Assembly: GCA_000697335.1 (NCBI GenBank)
Contig: JNEM01013467.1
Coordinates: 1-12,573, forward strand
DNA: 12,573 nucleotides
Source: Conidiobolus incongruus B7586
Taxonomy: Eukaryota; Entomophthoromycota; Entomophthoromycetes; Entomophthorales; Conidiobolaceae
Direction: 5' to 3'
This document shows positions 1 through 7,806 of the stretch, in pieces (the stretch's first letter is position 1; each line of letters opens with the position of its first letter). The notes beneath the pieces were generated by a model. That model was given only the letters and a program-made list of their open reading frames with translations, ran no database searches and was not told the origin of the DNA. The position numbers and the translations under genes were made by a program.

Positions 1-103
1 AAACTTTTGATGATCACTATTTGGTTTAAACATGATTAAATTAAACAACCAATTTTAAAAAGTTAATTTTTTAATCAAAAAAACTAATATATATATATAT
101 AAT
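1..103 (-). mobile_element. End of a mariner-like element (M family), cut by window edge
   Basis: These bases are the reverse complement of the 5' end of the M1 element (945-1046) and match the corresponding end of M2 (11197-11300) in the same orientation. All three copies finish in a short alternating AT run, as expected for elements that insert at TA. By analogy with M2, this is probably the 5' end of a minus-strand copy whose body lies to the left of the window. It could instead be the right terminal repeat of a plus-strand copy. No coding part is visible here. Confidence 0.6.
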
Positions 104-314
104 TAAAACTCAATTCTTAAGATTGAATAATTATTAATAACAAAAAATTTTATTATCAAAAAATAAATAAGTTAATAATATTTAAAATTTTATCATTATA
201 ATACAAAAACTAAAATTATCAGAAAAATTGTATTTTTTATACTTAATGTAAATTAATATTTCAAAAAAATATATTTATAAAGTATAAGAAATTTTATAAT
301 CTTAAATTATAAAA
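104..314. other. AT-rich spacer, no gene seen
   Basis: The stretch is extremely AT-rich, with stops in every frame. I see neither a recognisable gene nor a match to the other repeats of the window. Confidence 0.5.
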
Positions 315-720
315 TAATATTTATATAAAATTAACTTTTGAAAATTTAATAGTTTATTTATTAAAATCAAAATAATTAATTTTTATTAAGAATCTTTTAT
401 TTTAATATTAATAAAACCTTGTCATATATTTTCAATCAATCAAATTATATAAATAATATTATAAATTAAATTTTATCTAAATTATCACTATATTGCTATA
501 TAAATAAGTTTAAAATTATTAAAAAGATTATTATTAACCTATTATAGTCTATTATATTAATTTTAACCAATATATTATTAATTATTTAAATAATAAAATA
601 TATATCAAAATAAGTACTTATTTTAAATATAAGGCTATCAATATACTTTAATATTGATTATAAAATAATTTTATACATATTATAATTTAAATTGAAATAA
701 CCTAATATAAAATAAATATA
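315..720 (+). mobile_element. Degenerate 5' fragment of a mariner-like element (M0)
   Basis: By eye this aligns collinearly with the first part of M1. The stretch 340-410 matches the M1 end repeat (about 980-1050). The stretch 410-520 matches 1060-1170, sharing the 'ttatctaaatta' and 'tattgcta' landmarks. The stretch 530-700 matches the DNA-binding half of the M1 transposase (about 1190-1370), including the shared run 'atactttaatatt'. Similarity fades after about 700, and no catalytic region is recognisable before the next copy begins. It is more eroded than M1 or M2, so it is probably the oldest copy here. The boundaries are approximate. Confidence 0.5.
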
Positions 721-944
721 ATTTAAAAAATTTATTAAAATTTTAACTAAAATTATATTAACTATAATTAAATCAAAATTAAATTGATATTATTAAAAAC
801 TAATTTTTTAAAATAAACTCTTATAATTAATATTACCATAGAATTAAAGAAATAGGAAATTTTTTAATTTCTGGTTTTTCAAACATATTATTAATTTCAA
901 ATAAAAAAATATATACAAAACAAATAGAAAAATAAATAGTTTTA
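721..944. other. AT-rich spacer, no gene seen
   Basis: No gene is visible. It could include unrecognisable 3' remains of M0. The only distinctive text is at 853-881, where two words also occur together at 9642-9688. Confidence 0.4.
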
Positions 945-1046
945 AATTATATATATATAATAACTTTTTTGATTAAAAAAATAATTTTTTAAAATTAGTT
1001 GTTTAATTTAATCATACTTAAACTAAATAATAACCATCAAAAGTTT
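945..1046. repeat. 5' terminal repeat of M1
   Basis: About 100 bp that recurs as an inverted copy at 1-103 and at 11197-11300. The outer edge is an alternating AT run, and the inner edge has the shared word 'catcaaaagttt'. Mariner-type elements target TA, which fits an AT-run junction. Confidence 0.7.
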
Positions 1047-1061
1047 TTTATTTTAGTTTCA

Positions 1062-2048
1062 ATAAAACTTAGCCATAAACCCTCTAAAATCATTTAAAAT
1101 TTACAATTAGCTTTTGGTAATAAAGCATTATCTAAATTAACAATTTATTGCTAAGTAAATTATTTTAAGGCTGGGAGAAAAACTACCTAAAACCTACTAA
1201 AATCTAAAAGACTAATTTTAACTATTACTTTTCTAATTATTAATAAAGTAAAAAAACATATTAAAAAACACTCTTTTATTTCAGCTAGAGAATTATCAAG
1301 ATACTTTAATATTAGTTACATAAGTATTTTATATATATTAAAGTTTAAATTAAAATTAATTAATAAAAATATAAAATGGGTATCTTATAATTTAACTAAA
1401 GCTTAAAAAAAAGCTAGAGTAGCTATTGCTAAACAAAACTTACTAAGGTATAACTAGAAACCAAAACTTTTACAGTAAATTATTACAATTGATGAATCTT
1501 AGAATTTTTTATATAATCCTTTACCAAAACATAAATCAAAGTGTTAGATTAAGCTAAATCAACCCCCTTTACAAATTTCTTTAAATAAACACTTTATTGA
1601 TAAGCAAATATTAATGGTTGTAATGGATTATAATAGCATATGCTATTCTTATTTAGTTCTTAAAGGAAAATCAATTAATAGTAAACTTTATATTCTTTTT
1701 TTACATAAAACTATTTTTAATTGGTATTCTCAATATAATTTGAGAAAACCTATTATTTTGGATAATAATTACAAAATACATAAATCTAAAGTTATAAAAA
1801 ACTTTTTAATTAAAAATAACTGGAAAGAACTACCATATCTAGTATATTTCTTAGACTATAACCTATATGATTATAATTGTTTTAGGCAATTAAAAAACCA
1901 GCTTACAAGAAAGAAAATTTCTGCAAAAAAATTTAATTGGTTTGTAAAACATCAAATTTGAGTCTTTAATAAAAAAAATTGTTTTATAGGTGTTAGATCT
2001 TTGCTAAAAATATAGCAAAAAGTTATTAGAAATAAAGGAAACTATTAA
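1062..2048 (+). pseudogene. Mariner-like transposase pseudogene (M1)
   Basis: A cut-and-paste transposase of the Tc1/mariner superfamily, about 329 codons, the usual mariner size. The N-terminal helix-turn-helix part is visible around 1281-1330 (SARELSRYFNIS), followed by a KKARV-containing linker. The catalytic part shows the first Asp in DES (codon 1491), the second in LDNN (codon 1761) and the third in LYDYNCF (codon 1869). The mariner-type FRQLKNQL follows, then a C-terminal VRSLLKI/QKVIRNKGNY block ending at TAA 2046-2048. The third Asp lies 35 residues after the second. I see one continuous frame with about ten in-frame stops, mostly TAA or TAG where CAA or TGG is expected, and no frameshift. 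The longest uninterrupted piece is 1614-1961. No ATG is present; the start at ATA 1062 is a guess. It is not functional as it stands. Confidence 0.8.
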
Positions 2049-2150
2049 TTTTATAATATATATTTATTTTTACTTTTTATATATTAAAATCTTTATTTTT
2101 TTTCAATTGCAAAAAATTCCAATTATTTAAATTACAAAGTAATATAAGAA

Positions 2151-2922
2151 AATACTTGTTATATAATTTTAATCAAAATATATATCTAAATATTAAGTTA
2201 GGTTAAAATAATTGTTTTTATAAATCTTAATAAATAAATATTAATTCATAAAATATAACAATTATTATAACAAATTATATCAAAATATTTTATCCATATT
2301 CAATATTTAAAGAAGAATAAACTAATATTAAACCTAGTAAACAAAGAAAAATAATAATAAAGGATAGCTTTATATTTAAAATAAAATAATAATATAAAGG
2401 AAAATTTTGAAAAAGGCAAAAATAACTTTAACTCTTATTAGAAATAATATGGCTCTGATTTATAATTAAGATGCTTTATATTAATAAATAATATCAAATG
2501 AAAGTATTAAGTAATAGAAATAGTAATTAGATAAATAATCAGGAATATATTTGAATATAAAATAGAATTGAATTAATATAGTCAAAAACTATGTTTATTA
2601 TATGAATTCAATTTAATTTATATTAGCTTTAATATAAGAATGATGTATAGGTCTATTTAACATTATATAGCATAAACAAATCTTTAGATTGAACAATAAA
2701 TGTTAATATAATAAAATATATATAGATCTTTAAGATCTTATCTCTTAATAAGCTTTATATTATTTTTTTAAATAAATTAATTTTTCATTAATATAAAATA
2801 TTTTAACAATATTTATTATTTTGCATAAAAAATAGAAAACTAATAATTTTATTAATTAAAAGTTTCTAAGTAACAATTTTATAAAATTATTATTATATTA
2901 AATATTTTCCTAGATTATAATA
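2151..2922. other. AT-rich spacer with one long hairpin
   Basis: No open frame or recognisable gene remnant is present between the M1 and T1 elements. The only structure I see is the imperfect inverted repeat at 2554-2624. Confidence 0.45.
2554..2624. repeat. Imperfect inverted repeat (hairpin)
   Basis: The arms share the core 'attgaatt' / 'aattcaat', with an inner 'atagt' / 'actat' pair around a 5-base loop at about 2583-2587. The match is imperfect and the sequence very AT-rich, so it may be chance or a worn miniature element. Confidence 0.3.
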
Positions 2923-3144
2923 TACTAACTTATAAAAATAAGTTATAAAATCAAAAACATTTATAATTTTATTAATAACTTAAATAATATTTAATAAAAT
3001 AAACTTAAATTAAATAATTAAAATCTATTATATATATTAATAATATATATTATTAAATGATGATATTTAGTTATTAATTAATTAAAATATAAACCTTTAA
3101 ATTTTACCTAAGGTAAGTTATAAATTTGTAGATTTTTGGTGATA
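2923..3144 (+). repeat. Left terminal inverted repeat of T1
   Basis: Inverse match to 4268-4490. The outer direct repeat lies at 2933-2952 and the inner one at 3109-3128; both contain 'taagttataaa'. Their starts are 176 bp apart, close to the spacing known for IR/DR elements such as Sleeping Beauty. Confidence 0.8.
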
Positions 3145-3151
3145 AAAAAAA

Positions 3152-4195
3152 TTAAAACCTAGTATATCTATTTTTGGCTTTTTTAACTTCTTTAAGTTTA
3201 TGGGGTATAGAATCAACTAACTTCTTATATTAAGAAGGGTTAATTTTATTCTATGCTTCTTGAATATATTTTTAAAATTAATCTAAATTTTTTTAAAAAG
3301 AAAGCTTTAATAACTTTTTTTAACTAATCCTAAAGATATTTAATTAGGTTAAGGTTAAAAGATTTAAAAAAATATTTTATAACTATTATCTTGTTATTTT
3401 TAAGTTATTTAGTAGTAGAAGATATAATATAATAAGAAGTATTATCTTACTAGAAAATAACATTAGATTTATTTAACCTATACTATTCAATGGTTTTTTT
3501 TAATTTATTATTTAGAATATTATAGTATATTTTAACATTAATTCCTTTATTAATTTTATAAAAAAATTTTATATCTAAAGATAATATATATCTTTAAATA
3601 ATAATTAATCTATCATTATACTTTTAAGTAAAATTAACATAATAGTCATAAAATAATTCTATATCTTTTCTAAAATATTTAACTTTTCTATTAGATCTAT
3701 TAAAATATATTTTTGTTTTATTAAATTAAATAACTTTACTCTAATTAGTTTTAATTTAACATTAGTAATAATATTTAAACTCCTACTTAATTTTATAATA
3801 GGATTTTTTTAGTTTAGGGTGTTTTTTTAAAATATAAATAGTATTTATATTAATGTAAAATATATATAATAGTATTAGTGTTAATTAATATACTTGTATA
3901 GTTTTATAATTCCTGTTATATTTTTATAGTAATACTATATTTACTTGTATTAACTAACTTATAAATATACTTCTTATTATATTTATCTATAATTTTAATA
4001 CACTTAAGTTTAAGCTTAAATGTGTTCTTATTATTATTTTTAACAACTTTAATTATAGTAAATTAACTAACACTAGTAATTCTAGCAATATCATAAGTTA
4101 ATTTATCTTTTTTATAAAGTTAATTAATATACAAATAAATTTTTTTAGAGAGGGATTTAAGTATAATAATATTAATAAAAAGAATTTAATATATT
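3152..4195 (-). pseudogene. Tc1-type transposase pseudogene (T1)
   Basis: A Tc1-family DDE transposase of about 340 codons. The N-terminal helix-turn-helix contains LTYDIARITSVS (about 4065-4105). The catalytic core has the second Asp in a QDN-like context (codon 3444-3446), preceded by TAG and TAA where Trp and Gln are expected. The third catalytic position, 34 residues after the second Asp, is Lys instead of Glu (3339-3341, context LNLIKYL). The first site reads FNKTK where Tc1 proteins have F(S/T)DE(T/S)K, so Asp and Glu appear as Asn and Lys. The C terminus KKLVDSIPHKLKEVKKAKN ends at TAA 3152-3154. Many in-frame stops are present. Near 3290 the sequence is 2 bases shorter than T2, which puts the last 40-50 codons in another frame. 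The upstream limit is approximate. Confidence 0.8.
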
Positions 4196-4267
4196 TGTAA
4201 AATATTATATAAAATAATAGCAAAGAAAGAAAAAAAATATGGTTATATATTGTTAAATATATCCCTT

Positions 4268-4490
4268 TATCTCAAAAACCTGCAAATTTATAACTCACCT
4301 TAGTTAAATATTAAGGGTTAATATTTTTGCTAATAATTTATTAAATATATCTAAATATATTTATTTATTATCAATTAATATACCTTAATTATATATTATA
4401 GTTTCAAGTAATCTAATATATACAATTGTTTTAGTTATTAATTAAAATATATATATTTTTGATTTTATATCTTACTTTTATAGGTTAGTG
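4268..4490 (-). repeat. Right terminal inverted repeat of T1
   Basis: Inverse of 2923-3144. The inner sub-repeat is at 4283-4302 and the outer at 4461-4480. The tip at 4483-4490 is followed by 'ta', consistent with a TA target duplication. Confidence 0.8.
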
Positions 4491-4492
4491 TA

Positions 4493-6047
4493 TATGTGAT
4501 TTTATTCTCTTGAAAAATAAAAAAAAACTCTTTTATAATAGAAAATATTTATATATTAATTTAATTTCTAAAATCTCAAATTTCAACCTTAATAAAAAAT
4601 ACTTTTTTTAATTATTAGAAATTTACCAAATATATAACAAAGAGATTTTAATAGATATAGAAAGTTAATTTAAAATTATTTAGTTTTTTTATATAATGTA
4701 TATTAACAACTATATTTAATTTAAAGATTTTGCCATTATTAAACTATTATAGTTATGTTAAATTAATAGAAAAAACTTTTTAATATATGTTTCAGTAATG
4801 ATGAGATATATAATTTATTGATATTCAAACTTTATGATTTTCATTAGGTAATTATATATCAATATAATTAATTATTTTCAATTTATTAGGATAAACATCA
4901 ATGAATAAAAAAATTAAATATGAATATATTTATATTACATATATAGAATTTATAGGCTTCAAGGAATTCGGACTAAGTTATATAAATAAGCTCAATATTT
5001 AATACTCATATTATTTATTTTAATCTAAAGCATATTGATAAATATTTAAAGATTATAATATCTTATTATTCTTGTTATGATAATAAAATTATTTTTTACA
5101 AAATAATAAATAATATTTTAATTATTAATTTATTCCACAATAAAGGTGATCTAGTATTTTTATTGTCTTGGATAATCTTTGGTATGAAAATATATTCTGA
5201 AACTCAAATTATATATTATAGAGTTAAATAAAAATGATTAATAATTATTACAATTATATATTTATAACTATCAAATTTATTGCTGATATATAGGTTAACA
5301 ACTTTTATATACGTCTTTTTATTCATTAAACTTCTTTATATAGTACATATAATATGATCATGAATTTGATGAAATACAAATATACTAATAATGAAATTCA
5401 TTATAATTAAACTTTAAAAAATTAATAAAAATTTCCTTCAAAATTTTCAATATTAATTAAAATGATAGTAAAATTAAAAAGTTATTTCTAAATAACATTA
5501 GATAAGGATGCATTAATATTTTCTATTTCAACTTCATTTTTTGATTTTGTTTACAAATATAAAATCATTCAATAAGTTATTAGGTGATATATTTTATAAA
5601 ATTAGTTTGATTAATTAAATTTTATCCTATTTATCATAATTTAGGAAAATACGTAGAAGGTATATTAAAAAATACTTTATTATATTATTGAGAAAGTATA
5701 TTAGTGAGCTTTGTATTTTAAAAAAATTCATATTTAAGCTAATAATTAGTTTTGAAATGTAATGAATAATCTATTTTCAATTAAGCTATTTATTCGGTCA
5801 TACTATAAAACAGTAATTTTTACTTATGAGCTTATCAATTCATATGACTACAAAACATCCAATATAAATGAATTTTTAATTAGTTATTTTGATTAATTAT
5901 AAAATTCAAACTAAAAATTTGATTTGCTTTTGAATTTCAATAATTGATAAATTAATTTATAGTTAGATTTAAATATTTGAACTAAAATTTGTTCAATATT
6001 AATACAATCAATTGTTAGTATCAGATTGAATAAATTCATTGATATTA
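4493..6047. other. Gene-free AT-rich region 3' of the transporter
   Basis: About 1.55 kb without a long frame. It is visibly richer in C, G, CA and TG than the transposon relics, so it looks like ordinary host intergenic DNA. I see no tRNA, rRNA or protein remnant. Weak similarities to 8540-9420 are noted as a finding. Confidence 0.5.
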
Positions 6048-6053
6048 TTTATT
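6048..6053 (-). promoter_or_regulatory. Possible polyadenylation signal of the transporter
   Basis: A minus-strand AATAAA lies about 47 bases beyond the transporter's stop codon. The position fits a cleavage/polyadenylation signal, but such hexamers are frequent by chance in DNA this AT-rich. Confidence 0.3.
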
Positions 6054-6099
6054 ATAGCCAATCAAAGGGAGTAAATCTTAGATAAATTCTATCAAACTA

Positions 6100-7770
6100 T
6101 TAATGTCCGTTTGCTTGTATAGATTTTTTAGGAATTTCTAATTTTGTCAATCCCAATAGGCTTAAAAACAAAATAATGGCAAATGGAATCATGCAAATAT
6201 ATCCATACCTGAAGGCAATATAATAACAAGTCTTCAAGATTTCCTTATTTTCATTTGTCAAAGCGTTTGCAAAATGGGGATCCAACAAGTCTTTAGTTGG
6301 AAATTGGGGTAATCTCTCAGAAATTTGATTGACTAGGACATTATTATAGATACTACCAGCAATGGCCAATGAGACAACACCCCCAATGTTCATGGAAAAA
6401 GTGAAGAGTCCAGATGCAATTGCCACGTCTTCTGGAGCAACACTTAGGGTACATGTAAAGATAACCAACTGGAAAATCAAGCCTAATCCCATACCATTAA
6501 TTAAAACAAAGATAACCTGTTCTGCGAGGGTTGAGTGTTGTCGCATAAATGCAACCAAGCATACACCAATAATATTTATTACTCCTCCAACCCACATCAC
6601 TCCTCGGACGGTATTAAAGATTTGGATGAGATATCCAGAGCTCAGACAAAATATCGAGATTATAGCAAGGAAAGGAACTAAATGGTAACCAGATACACTT
6701 GGAGTAGCACCATGAACAAATTGAAAGTAGACAGGAATATAGAAAATGGCTACGAATTGGACTGCACCGGCCATGAAATTTGCTGTGAGAGATAAGATGA
6801 CATTCCTAACAAAAACTCTTGATGGAAGGACAGGCTCGGGTGCTAATTTCCATTGAATAATAATGAATGCAATGAAAAATACAACCATGAGGACGAATAG
6901 AACAATAATAGGGATCGAATTCCATGCGTAATCTTTACCACCCCAATTTGTTGCGAGAATTAATGCAACAATAGTTAATACAAGAGTAATAGAACCCAAA
7001 AAGTCAACTCTCTTTATTTTCGATAAGATATTTCCTTCAGATTTCGGTAGATCGAGCACAAAAATTACAAGGATAGCAAGGATTGCACATAGAGGTAATT
7101 GAATATAAAAATTAATTCTCCAAGAAACCTCCGCAAGCAGTCCTCCGATAATAGGGCCAATAATTTGAGCAATTGCAAATGTCATTGATATAATGCCTAA
7201 ATATGTAGATCTGTTTTCGATAGGAATTACATCAGATACCATGATGAAGCTCATGCTCATGAGTCCACCACCCCCAATTCCAGCAATCGCTCTAAAAATG
7301 ATTAGCATAACCATGGAATTTGCGAGAGCACATCCCAAGCTACCAATCGCAAATAGCGCAATTGCAAATAGTTCAATTGGTTTTCTGCCAAAGATATCAC
7401 TTACTTTACCAAATAGTGGAGTAAAAGCTACGGCTGTGAGCAAGTAGCTGCCTGCTATCCATGTCAAAGAGCCGAATGATTTTAAGTCCTGACCAATAAC
7501 TTCGGTAACAGTAGATACAGCAGTTTCACTCATTGATCCGATGAAAATTCCGAGGACGAGACCCAAAGTGATAATAATTTTGTGATCAATGCCCTTGATT
7601 ACAGGGTTCCTCAATTCCTTTTCATTTATACTCTCTAAGCTATTATTTCTCAATGGATTGTTTAATTCGGAACTAGACTTGGATTCATTATGTTTGTTGT
7701 TCGGTTTAGCAAGACCATCCTCGAGATCGCCTTTGGTTATCCTTGAATTAGTATCTGATTCTTGAGACAT
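6100..7770 (-). CDS. MFS drug/proton antiporter, DHA2 (14-TMS) type
   Basis: A predicted plasma-membrane or vacuolar-membrane exporter of small molecules driven by proton exchange; the substrate cannot be told from sequence. The 556 residues form a polar Asn/Ser-rich N-terminal tail (1-62) and about 14 hydrophobic helices (roughly 65-82, 104-120, 132-150, 152-172, 189-212, 222-239, 256-274, 287-306, 328-350, 362-383, 390-408, 417-440, 447-475, 523-542). Family signatures are motif A GKVSDIFGRKP (121-131), the RAIAGIGGGG stretch in helix 4 (160-169), and the antiporter motif C AQIIGPIIGG (201-210). DHA2 landmarks are WRINFYIQLP (217-226), DFLGS (256-260), WGGKDYAW (276-283) and ASGLFTFSMNIGG (452-464). 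Motif D1 in helix 1 is unusual (SETAVSTVTEV). The ATG has A at -3, and the frame is uninterrupted with no intron. Base composition is far less AT-rich than the surroundings. There is no neighbouring gene to suggest a substrate. Confidence 0.93.
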   Translation of the reverse strand: MSQESDTNSRITKGDLEDGLAKPNNKHNESKSSSELNNPLRNNSLESINEKELRNPVIKGIDHKIIITLGLVLGIFIGSMSETAVSTVTEVIGQDLKSFGSLTWIAGSYLLTAVAFTPLFGKVSDIFGRKPIELFAIALFAIGSLGCALANSMVMLIIFRAIAGIGGGGLMSMSFIMVSDVIPIENRSTYLGIISMTFAIAQIIGPIIGGLLAEVSWRINFYIQLPLCAILAILVIFVLDLPKSEGNILSKIKRVDFLGSITLVLTIVALILATNWGGKDYAWNSIPIIVLFVLMVVFFIAFIIIQWKLAPEPVLPSRVFVRNVILSLTANFMAGAVQFVAIFYIPVYFQFVHGATPSVSGYHLVPFLAIISIFCLSSGYLIQIFNTVRGVMWVGGVINIIGVCLVAFMRQHSTLAEQVIFVLINGMGLGLIFQLVIFTCTLSVAPEDVAIASGLFTFSMNIGGVVSLAIAGSIYNNVLVNQISERLPQFPTKDLLDPHFANALTNENKEILKTCYYIAFRYGYICMIPFAIILFLSLLGLTKLEIPKKSIQANGH

Positions 7771-7806
7771 TTTTACAACTATACCTGGGCTTGTATAGTT
7801 TTAAAA
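7771..7806. promoter_or_regulatory. Inverted repeat touching the transporter start codon
   Basis: The arms 7771-7784 and 7793-7806 are 14 bp each and match at 13 positions, around an 8-base spacer containing the GC-rich 'ctgggc'. The core 'aactatac' / 'gtatagtt' is perfect. In the transporter mRNA this would fold as a hairpin whose base ends one base before the AUG. It could instead be a DNA site for a dimeric regulator. Either role is an inference. Confidence 0.45.

Larger units (their letters stand above)
945..2150 (+). mobile_element. Mariner-like DNA transposon, near full length (M1)
   Basis: The left end is set by the terminal stretch shared with 1-103 and with M2, which begins in an alternating AT run. 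The right end is where similarity to M2 stops, just after 'acaaagta' near 2140. A length of about 1.2 kb suits a mariner. The interior is a decayed transposase frame. A short word near the right end (about 2095-2118) is an imperfect inverted match to the left end near 961-985, so the terminal inverted repeats may be short and worn. I could not find a right-hand copy of the full 100-bp left repeat. The element is almost certainly non-autonomous because its transposase is interrupted. Confidence 0.75.
2923..4490 (-). mobile_element. Complete Tc1-like DNA transposon with IR/DR ends (T1)
   Basis: The element is 1568 bp. Its two ends are inverted repeats of about 222 bp (2923-3144 and 4268-4490). 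The outer tips read 'tactaac' on the left and 'cactaac' in inverse on the right, next to 'ta' at 2921-2922 and 4491-4492, the TA target duplication expected for Tc1/mariner. A decayed Tc1 transposase lies between them on the minus strand. Each inverted repeat carries two related sub-repeats, one near the tip and one near the inner edge. A second copy (T2) starts at 11302, which confirms a dispersed repeat family. The element is inactive as it stands. Confidence 0.85.

Noticed and set aside
1614-1961. 115-codon open frame as a separate small gene
   Set aside because: It is the catalytic middle of the M1 transposase. The same frame continues with mariner blocks before and after it, so it is part of a pseudogene.
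1188-2015. Reassigned stop codons as the reason for TAA/TAG in the transposases
   Set aside because: T2 has TGG where T1 has TAG, the transporter has no internal stops and itself ends in TAA, and the stops fall where ordinary Trp or Gln codons are expected. Mutation explains them better.
6362-6688. Plus-strand open frame of 108 codons
   Set aside because: It lies entirely antisense to the transporter and is a by-product of that gene's lower AT content. It shows no recognisable domain.
7193-7447. Plus-strand open frame of 84 codons
   Set aside because: It is antisense to the transporter in the region of helices 2-5. Its apparent sequence mirrors membrane-helix codons, with no independent support.
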